Of a stretch of 64,000 nucleotides of DNA, positions 58,790 to 64,000 are shown piece by piece. Positions within the stretch are counted from its first letter, which is position 1. Every line of letters starts with the position of its first letter. The translations under genes and the position numbers were made by a program. The notes beneath the pieces are model-generated. The model was not told where the DNA came from, made no database searches, and saw only the letters and a program-made list of their open reading frames with translations. Source of the stretch: GCA-2732755 sp965228265 (lineage in GTDB: Bacteria > Planctomycetota > Phycisphaerae > Phycisphaerales > UBA1924); NCBI GenBank assembly GCA_965228265.1, contig OZ245804.1, forward strand, positions 744,001 to 808,000, given 5' to 3'.

Positions 58790-59443
58790 ATGAACATGAA
58801 GAAGGCGATCGGTGTGGGTGCGCTCGTGGTTGGCGCTGCGGCTTGTGGCGCGTGGGGGGCTGTCAACATCGCGCAGCCCGAGGGCGAGCACCCGGGCAAG
58901 AAGTACGTCGAGGAGTACATGGCCAAGGCCGCCGACCCGAACGCGATGGCCAACTACATGAAGGCTGGCGAGAAGGGCCCGGCCCACGAGTTCCTGGCGC
59001 TCTTCGTCGGCGAGTTCGACGCTGTCAACCGCATGTGGTGGGACCCCGCAGCCGAGCCCATGGAGAGCCGGGGCACCTGCACCAACACCATGATCATGGA
59101 CGGGCGCTTCCTCCAGACCGAGTACAAGGGCGACATGATGGGCATCCCCTTCAACGGCCTGGCGCTCACCGGCTTCGACAACAACAAAAGACTCTTCACC
59201 AACATCTGGATCGACAGCATGTCCACGGGCATCGCCCCGGCCTACGGCAACCTCGACCGCACCGGAACCGTCATGACGCTCGTCGGCAAAATGGACGAGC
59301 CCAACACCGGCGAGATGGGCAAGCACTACAAGCAGGTCTTCCGCCTCGTCGATGAGGACACCCACGTCATGGAGATGTACGAGATCCTCTACGGCGACGA
59401 GTTCAAGGTCATGGAGATCGAGTACACGCGGAAGGGCAAGTAA
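58790..59443 (+). CDS. DUF1579-family secreted or membrane-anchored protein
   Basis: A 217-residue protein. A hydrophobic N-terminal segment (about 5-25, AIGVGALVVGAAACGAWGA) is a signal peptide or anchor. The body matches DUF1579: FLALFVGEFDAVNRMWWDP, RFLQTEYKGDMMGIPFNGLAL (split by about residue 120) and GFDNNKRLFTNIWIDSM. The family is a lipocalin-like barrel of unknown function. The ATG at 58790 is used; an ATG two codons later is possible. A GNC... terminator-like hairpin lies ~90 bases downstream. Confidence 0.85.
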   Translation: MNMKKAIGVGALVVGAAACGAWGAVNIAQPEGEHPGKKYVEEYMAKAADPNAMANYMKAGEKGPAHEFLALFVGEFDAVNRMWWDPAAEPMESRGTCTNTMIMDGRFLQTEYKGDMMGIPFNGLALTGFDNNKRLFTNIWIDSMSTGIAPAYGNLDRTGTVMTLVGKMDEPNTGEMGKHYKQVFRLVDEDTHVMEMYEILYGDEFKVMEIEYTRKGK

Positions 59444-59533
59444 GCCGGCCTGAGGCCTGAGGCACGAGACGCCGGGCTCTAAGTGTTGGGCTCCGGGCAT
59501 TGGCCTTTCGGTCTTTGACAGATTGATCGCGTG

Positions 59534-59566
59534 GGCCCCTTCCTTCGGGAGGGGGCCTGCCGTTTT
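59534..59566 (+). terminator. Rho-independent terminator after the DUF1579 gene
   Basis: GGCCCCTTCC (59534-59543) and GGAGGGGGCC (59548-59557) pair around a UUCG tetraloop, then TGCCG and four T (to 59566). It lies 90 bases after the stop and about 95 bases before sucD. Confidence 0.6.
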
Positions 59567-59661
59567 GGGGTCCGGACGCGAGGCGGGGTGCCTGGGCCTA
59601 TGCTGGCTTACCCCATCTGGTGGGGGCCTTTGGATCGTCAATCCCTCCACGGAGCAGAGCC

Positions 59662-60636
59662 ATGGCTGTTCTCGTCAACAAAGACACACGCGTCATCTGT
59701 CAGGGCATCACCGGCTCGTTCGGTGCGGTGCACACGAAGGGGTGTCTTCACTACGGCACCAAGCTCGTGGGCGGCGTGACCCCCGGCAAGGGCGGTCAGC
59801 AGGACCCGAACGGGCTCCCGATCTACGACACCGTCGCCCAGGCGGTCGAGAAGGCCGGCGCGACCGCGACGATGATCTTCGTCCCGCCCGCGTTCTGTGG
59901 CGACGCGATCCTCGAGGCCGCCGACGCGGGGCTCTCGCTGATCTGCGCGATCACCGAGGGCGTGCCCGTGCAGGACATGGTCAAGGTCCGGGCGGTCCTG
60001 GACGAGATGAACAACGCCCGCCCGGCGGACAAGCGGATCACGCTCATCGGCCCGAACTGCCCGGGCATCATCACGCCCGGCCCCAAAACCGGCGGCGGGA
60101 CCTCGCCGAGCGACACGTACACGAACGCCGGCTGCAAGATCGGCATCATGCCCGGCTACATCAACACGCACATCAGCGAGGCCAAGACGGGCAAGGCCGT
60201 GGGCATCGTGAGCCGATCAGGCACGCTGACCTACGAGGCCGTCTGGCAGACCTCGAACTTCGGGCTCGGTCAGTCGACGTGCATCGGCATCGGCGGCGAC
60301 CCCGTCCGCGGGATGAGCCACATCGATGCGCTGCGACTCTTCCAGGACGACCCGGACACGCACGGCATCCTGATGATCGGCGAGATCGGCGGCTCCGACG
60401 AGGAGGCGGCAGCGGCGTTCGTCAAGGAACACGTCACCAAACCCGTCGCGGGCTTCATCGCTGGCGCCACCGCCCCTCCCGGCAAGCGGATGGGTCACGC
60501 GGGCGCGATCATCGAGGCCGACGGCAGCGGCACCGCCGAGGGCAAGATCGCCGCGATGCGGGCCGCGGGCATCGAGGTCGCCGAGAGCCCGGCCGACATG
60601 GGCAAGGCAATGGTCAAGGCCATGGGTCTGAACTGA
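59662..60636 (+). CDS. sucD: Succinate-CoA ligase alpha subunit
   Basis: A 324-residue TCA-cycle enzyme subunit. The CoA-binding start is RVICQGITGSFGAVHTKG (about 8-25). The active-site phosphohistidine is H279 in MGHAGAII. IGPNCPGIITPG and SRSGTLTYEAVWQTSN are also conserved. GGAG precedes the ATG at 59662; 14 upstream codons are open but unused. It is about 30 residues longer than E. coli SucD, with an insertion near the GGGTSPSDTYTNAG region. sucC, usually adjacent upstream, is not in the window. It is followed after 6 bases by purU. Confidence 0.95.
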   Translation: MAVLVNKDTRVICQGITGSFGAVHTKGCLHYGTKLVGGVTPGKGGQQDPNGLPIYDTVAQAVEKAGATATMIFVPPAFCGDAILEAADAGLSLICAITEGVPVQDMVKVRAVLDEMNNARPADKRITLIGPNCPGIITPGPKTGGGTSPSDTYTNAGCKIGIMPGYINTHISEAKTGKAVGIVSRSGTLTYEAVWQTSNFGLGQSTCIGIGGDPVRGMSHIDALRLFQDDPDTHGILMIGEIGGSDEEAAAAFVKEHVTKPVAGFIAGATAPPGKRMGHAGAIIEADGSGTAEGKIAAMRAAGIEVAESPADMGKAMVKAMGLN

Positions 60637-60642
60637 TCGGCC

Positions 60643-61497
60643 ATGTCGACCTCGCGCCTCCTGATCGAGTGCCCGGACGCGCGGGGTGTGGTCGCCAGGG
60701 TCGCGGCGTGCATCGCCAGCGCCGGCGGCAACATCCTCGACGCCGACCAGCACACCGACCCCGATACGCACCGATTCTTCATGCGCGTGGAATTTGAGCC
60801 CGAAGCCGGGCTGACCGAACGCTCATTCCTGGACGCATTCGGACCCACAGCCGACGAGCTCTCCATCGCTTACCGCCTGCGCTGGGCGGGTGCACCCGCG
60901 AGGCGAGTGGCGATTCTGTGCAGCAGATCCACGCACTGCCTGTCCGACCTGCTCTGGCGGTTTGCCAACGGCGACTTCCCGGGCGGCGAGGTTGCGGTGG
61001 TCCTGAGCAATCACGAGGCGGGACGATCGCTCGCCGAGCACGCGGGCGTTGGGTTCGTCCACGAGCCGATCGTTGGCGGCGACAAAGCGGCGCAGGAGCA
61101 GCGGCTCATCGGGCACATCGAGGACGCGGGCGCGGAGGTGGTTGTCCTGGCGCGCTACATGCAGGTGCTCAGCGCCGGGTTTGTCGAGCGATTCAACAGT
61201 CGTGCGATCAACATTCATCACAGCTTCCTGCCCGCTTTCGCCGGCGCAAAGCCGTACCACCAGGCCTTCGAGCGCGGCGTGAAGCTGATCGGCGCGACGA
61301 GCCACTATGTGACCGAGGAACTCGACGACGGCCCAATCATTGCGCAGCGCACCGCGCGGGTGAGCCATCGCGACACCGTGTCGGACCTCGTGCGCAAGGG
61401 GCGGGACCTGGAGCGTGTGGTGCTCGCCGACGCGGTGCGGCTGCACCTTTCGGACCGCGTCCTGGTGCCCGGGCGGAAGACGGTTGTCTTCGATTAG
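60643..61497 (+). CDS. purU: Formyltetrahydrofolate deformylase
   Basis: A 284-residue PurU. An N-terminal ACT domain (LLIECPDARGVVARVAACIA, about 6-25) precedes a formyl-transferase fold with the catalytic triad N190 (INIHHSFLPAF), H192 and D228 (LDDGPIIAQRT). It releases formate from 10-formyl-THF to balance one-carbon pools. The spacing N-H-D matches PurN/PurU exactly. The gap to sucD is 6 bases, so they are co-transcribed, an odd pairing. It overlaps the convergent lipoprotein gene by 4 bases at its end. Confidence 0.93.
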   Translation: MSTSRLLIECPDARGVVARVAACIASAGGNILDADQHTDPDTHRFFMRVEFEPEAGLTERSFLDAFGPTADELSIAYRLRWAGAPARRVAILCSRSTHCLSDLLWRFANGDFPGGEVAVVLSNHEAGRSLAEHAGVGFVHEPIVGGDKAAQEQRLIGHIEDAGAEVVVLARYMQVLSAGFVERFNSRAINIHHSFLPAFAGAKPYHQAFERGVKLIGATSHYVTEELDDGPIIAQRTARVSHRDTVSDLVRKGRDLERVVLADAVRLHLSDRVLVPGRKTVVFD

Positions 61498-62162
61498 GAC
61501 GCCTTCTCGATCGATTCCAGGCGCCTTTCAAGAGCCGCGATCTGCGGGGCGCTCCGGCTCTTGCCGACTTTGGCGGCGAACGCGCCGGTTCCGGTGGAGA
61601 GTCCAAGGATTGCCAGAAGCGCGATGAGTTCATCGTTGCCGAGGACACCCTGGAGTGCGCCCGCCTGATCCTCGGTCAGGCCGAGTTCGAGCAGTTCTGA
61701 ACGGATGCGGTCGTCGAGCGAGGACTCGATGTTCTCAACACGCGCGACGCTGGCGCGGGTCTCGTTCTCGATCGCGACGAGGCGCGTGTCCTGCGAACGC
61801 ACGCCCTGGGCGACGTTCTCAATCGCAGCCCCGACCGCGCCGCCGAGCGGACCGCCGAGCGAACCGACGTAGCGCTCGAGCCCCTCGACCGCGTCTGCTG
61901 CGATGTTGCGGGCGCTGACCGCCTGATCGGCGATCTCTCTGGCCCGCTCCGAGACGCGCTGGTTCTCGAGCCGAAGCTCGTCGATCTCGGCGCGGAGCGA
62001 CGAGGCGTTGCCCGTCAGGATCTGTTCGTGCTGTTGGCCGAGTGACTGTGCGAGGCGGTTGTCGTTGGCGACGATGTTCTCCTGCGCTCGCCAGAGGTCC
62101 TGCTGGGTCGCGCAGCCGACGGACAGGAACGAGAGAACGAGAACGCTAGCCGATGCTTTCAT
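61494..62162 (-). CDS. Coiled-coil lipoprotein
   Basis: A 222-residue lipoprotein. Signal ending VGC (Cys 17, LSVGCATQQ). The mature chain is dominated by heptad-like helices (about 20-110 and 125-180; SSLRAEIDELRLENQRVSER is one), with a Gly-rich break (GGPLGGAVGAAIEN) between. A hydrophobic segment near 185-205 (LIALLAILGLSTGTGAFAA) could insert in a membrane. Long helical lipoproteins often span the periplasm or cell wall, but no homologue is recognised. Convergent with purU with 4-base overlap; downstream of the amidohydrolase gene on the same strand (98-base gap). Confidence 0.75.
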   Translation of the reverse strand: MKASASVLVLSFLSVGCATQQDLWRAQENIVANDNRLAQSLGQQHEQILTGNASSLRAEIDELRLENQRVSERAREIADQAVSARNIAADAVEGLERYVGSLGGPLGGAVGAAIENVAQGVRSQDTRLVAIENETRASVARVENIESSLDDRIRSELLELGLTEDQAGALQGVLGNDELIALLAILGLSTGTGAFAAKVGKSRSAPQIAALERRLESIEKAS

Positions 62163-62260
62163 GATGAATCCCCAACTGGTGTGAGGGCAATTCAAACATG
62201 TCGGCGCCTGCGCGTCGGCCAGGACCACGCGCAACTCGCGCAATGTGCGCACGGACCCGG

Positions 62261-63622
62261 TCAGTCCGCGGCCGTTTGCGCAGAATCCTGGAGTTTGTCC
62301 TTATACACCTCGCCGCCTTTCATGATGAAGATCACGTTCTGGAGCGCAGCGACATCTTTGAGCGGGCTCGCGTCGAGGGCGATGATGTCGGCCTGGTAGC
62401 CCTTGGCGATCTTGCCGACCGAGCCCCCGAGGCCGCAGAGGTCGGCGGCATTGATAGTGGCGGCTTTGATCGCGTCCGCGGGTGTGAAGCCGGCTTCGAC
62501 CATGTAGACGAATTCGAGGGCGTTGGTGCCGTGCGCGCCGACGCCGACGTCGGTGCCGAAGGCGACCTTGACGCCCGCCTTGTGCGCGCGTGCGAGCGCA
62601 TCCTGGATGATCGGGCCGACGGCCTGGGCTTTCTCTTTGATGGCCGGATTGAACCACGCGGGGTCGGCGGCTTTCTCGCCGACGAATTTGCCGGCGTGGA
62701 TGGTGGGGACGAGGTAGGCGCCGGTTTCGAGAAAGAGCTCGATGGAGGATTCGTCGAGGTATGAGCCGTGCTCGATCGAGTCGACGCCCGCGCGGAGGGC
62801 GGCGTTGATGCCGTCGGTCCCGTGCGCGTGGCATGCGACCTTGCGGCCCATCATGTGCGCGGTCTGGACGACGGCTTCGATCTCGTCGTCGAACATCTGT
62901 TGCCCGAGGCCCGCGGCCGTGTTGGAGAGCACGCCCCCGGTGGATGTGATTTTGATGAGGTCGGATCCTTGGCGGATGCGTTCGCGTGTGGCGTGGCGGA
63001 ATTGGTCTGGCCCGTTGGCGATGCCGTCGGTTGATGTGAGCGCCGGTGAGAGTGCGGGGTTGATGCCGTTGGTCGGGTCGGCGTGCCCGCCGGTGACGCT
63101 GATGGACTTACCCGCCGCGAGGATGCGCGGGCCGGGGATAACGCCCTCGTTGATGCGGTTGCGGAGGGCGTAGATCGCTGCCCCGCCCGAGCCGACGTTG
63201 CGCACTGTGGTGAAGCCGGCCATGAGCGTTTTGCGTGCGTTGTGTGTGCCGTCAATCGCTTCATAGGTTGCGTCCTCCGTCAACTGCTTGCGCAGACGCA
63301 TCTGCATGGGCGGGAGCTCGAACGTGAGGTGCGTGTGGCAGTCGATCAGGCCGGGCAGGACGAACTTGTCCGTGAGGTCGATGTGTGTGTTCTGCGGCAT
63401 GCCCGGGGCGGCGTCGATGAACGCGATGCCGTTGAGGACGTTCGTGATCACGCCGTCTTTGATGACAACGGTGGCTTCGCGCATGGGCTCCTGGCCCGGC
63501 TCGGCGAGGAGCTGGCCGCAATGCAGAACGACGAGGCCTTTGGCATCGGACCTTTCCTCGTTTTGGGCGACGGCTGCGGCTGCGAACAGAGTAAGAACGA
63601 GCGAGAGAAGGCGTTGGATCAT
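62261..63622 (-). CDS. Exported amidohydrolase (imidazolonepropionase/prolidase-like)
   Basis: A 453-residue metal-dependent hydrolase. Signal peptide at 1-19 (LVLTLFAAAAVAQ). Metal motif HTH in GLIDCHTHLTFE (about residues 93-104), the metal-bridging Lys region IKITSTGGVLS (about 223-233), HAHGTDGI (about 260) and the final Asp in FGTDVGVGAHG (about 355-365) are those of the amidohydrolase family that includes imidazolonepropionase and secreted Xaa-Pro dipeptidases. Export suggests a dipeptidase or hydantoinase-like periplasmic role. The substrate is unknown. Divergent from the pirin gene (123 bases). Confidence 0.9.
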   Translation of the reverse strand: MIQRLLSLVLTLFAAAAVAQNEERSDAKGLVVLHCGQLLAEPGQEPMREATVVIKDGVITNVLNGIAFIDAAPGMPQNTHIDLTDKFVLPGLIDCHTHLTFELPPMQMRLRKQLTEDATYEAIDGTHNARKTLMAGFTTVRNVGSGGAAIYALRNRINEGVIPGPRILAAGKSISVTGGHADPTNGINPALSPALTSTDGIANGPDQFRHATRERIRQGSDLIKITSTGGVLSNTAAGLGQQMFDDEIEAVVQTAHMMGRKVACHAHGTDGINAALRAGVDSIEHGSYLDESSIELFLETGAYLVPTIHAGKFVGEKAADPAWFNPAIKEKAQAVGPIIQDALARAHKAGVKVAFGTDVGVGAHGTNALEFVYMVEAGFTPADAIKAATINAADLCGLGGSVGKIAKGYQADIIALDASPLKDVAALQNVIFIMKGGEVYKDKLQDSAQTAAD

Positions 63623-63745
63623 CGGATGGCTCCGTGTGGTTCGGTTCGGCCCATGCTATCAGATGGGCAGCAGGAGGCAGAGGAATAGCCTGGCGGGCTC
63701 CGTGGTTGGTTGTGAGATGATGCGAATCAGAAAGGAAGGGATGAA

Positions 63746-64000
63746 ATGATCAGCATCAGAAGAGCCGAGGACCGGGGCCGAACGCGCTTTGAATGGCTCG
63801 ACAGCTGGCACACGTTCGCCTTTGCGCGGGGATTCCCGACGGGCGATGGGCCGGACATCCGCGGCTTCCGCGGGCTGCGCGTGATCAACGACGACATCGT
63901 CGCGCCGGCGAGCGGGTTCGACACACACCCGCACGACAACATGGAAATCATCAGCTATGTCGTGGACGGCGAACTCCAGCACAAGGACTCGATGGGCTCG
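63746..64000 (+). CDS. Pirin-family protein (N-terminal part, runs off the window)
   Basis: The first 85 residues of a pirin (YhhW/YhaK-type cupin). MISIRRAEDRG, WLDSWHTFAF and the metal motif DTHPHDNMEIISYV (two His and the following Glu) are characteristic; full-length pirins are about 230-290 residues. Bacterial pirins include quercetinases and redox-responsive regulators. The ATG at 63746 has AAGGAAGGG upstream and the alternative ATG 5 bases earlier is followed by a stop after two codons. The C-terminus is missing. Confidence 0.92.
   Translation, partial: MISIRRAEDRGRTRFEWLDSWHTFAFARGFPTGDGPDIRGFRGLRVINDDIVAPASGFDTHPHDNMEIISYVVDGELQHKDSMGS

Overview
The window is one continuous, gene-dense stretch of bacterial chromosome of high GC content (about two thirds G+C by eye). 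It most resembles a planctomycete of the Phycisphaerae/Phycisphaerales. The evidence is indirect: two secreted proteins end in a duplicated calcium-loop motif closed by Gly-Cys (the GC-type dockerin typical of this group), three end in a PEP-CTERM-like tail, many small zinc-ribbon membrane proteins are present, a futalosine-pathway mqnA is present, and lptB/lptF/lptG point to an outer membrane. No phage, integrase, transposase gene, CRISPR array, tRNA or rRNA was seen.

Layout. 1-8.6 kb: the end of an unknown membrane protein, dnaE, small membrane and zinc-ribbon proteins, a class IV aminotransferase and a Yellow/royal-jelly-like lipoprotein. 8.9-15 kb: a PEP-CTERM beta-propeller protein, a PilZ protein, a pseudopilin with a coupled membrane partner, a GNAT acetyltransferase and an orphan ABC ATPase. 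15-22.4 kb: a replication/segregation neighbourhood with a soluble histidine kinase and a Nudix hydrolase that each carry a perfect parS palindrome inside the coding sequence, then parB, an AT-rich insert gene, a K+(Na+)/H+ antiporter, dnaA and an RNase Z-like protein. parA is not in the window. 22.5-32.5 kb: clpB behind a long hairpin that pairs with its Shine-Dalgarno sequence, a hybrid sensor kinase, an M61 peptidase and a beta-helix/dockerin protein. 32.9-38.8 kb: pilT, a second PilZ protein, spoVR, a run of small zinc-ribbon membrane proteins and dciA. 38.9-46.1 kb: rplM-rpsI with a visible promoter and terminator, a CPBP protease, lptF-lptG and a GH57 glycosidase. 46.2-50.3 kb: an mqnA - helix-turn-helix regulator - gatB operon read on the minus strand. 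50.4-64 kb: a NeuD-like acetyltransferase, two PEP-CTERM proteins, a YciF-like ferritin-fold protein, lptB with a PEGA lipoprotein, more zinc-ribbon proteins, a P-loop/deoxyribosyltransferase-like two-domain protein, an M43 metalloprotease with a GC-dockerin, sucD-purU, a coiled-coil lipoprotein, an amidohydrolase and the start of a pirin.

How genes work together. dnaE, dnaA, dciA (helicase loading) and parB/parS belong to chromosome replication and segregation, and clustering of dnaA with parB/parS suggests the origin is near 15-22 kb. pilT, the pseudopilin, two PilZ proteins and a possible YjfB-like protein suggest type IV pilus or secretion machinery under c-di-GMP control. lptB, lptF and lptG are the inner-membrane part of lipopolysaccharide export. 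The items most worth follow-up are the clpB leader hairpin, the in-gene parS pair, the frame break between dciA and a zinc-ribbon protein, the P-loop/deoxyribosyltransferase-like fusion, and the regulator coupled to gatB. All family assignments come from motifs read by eye; no database search was run.
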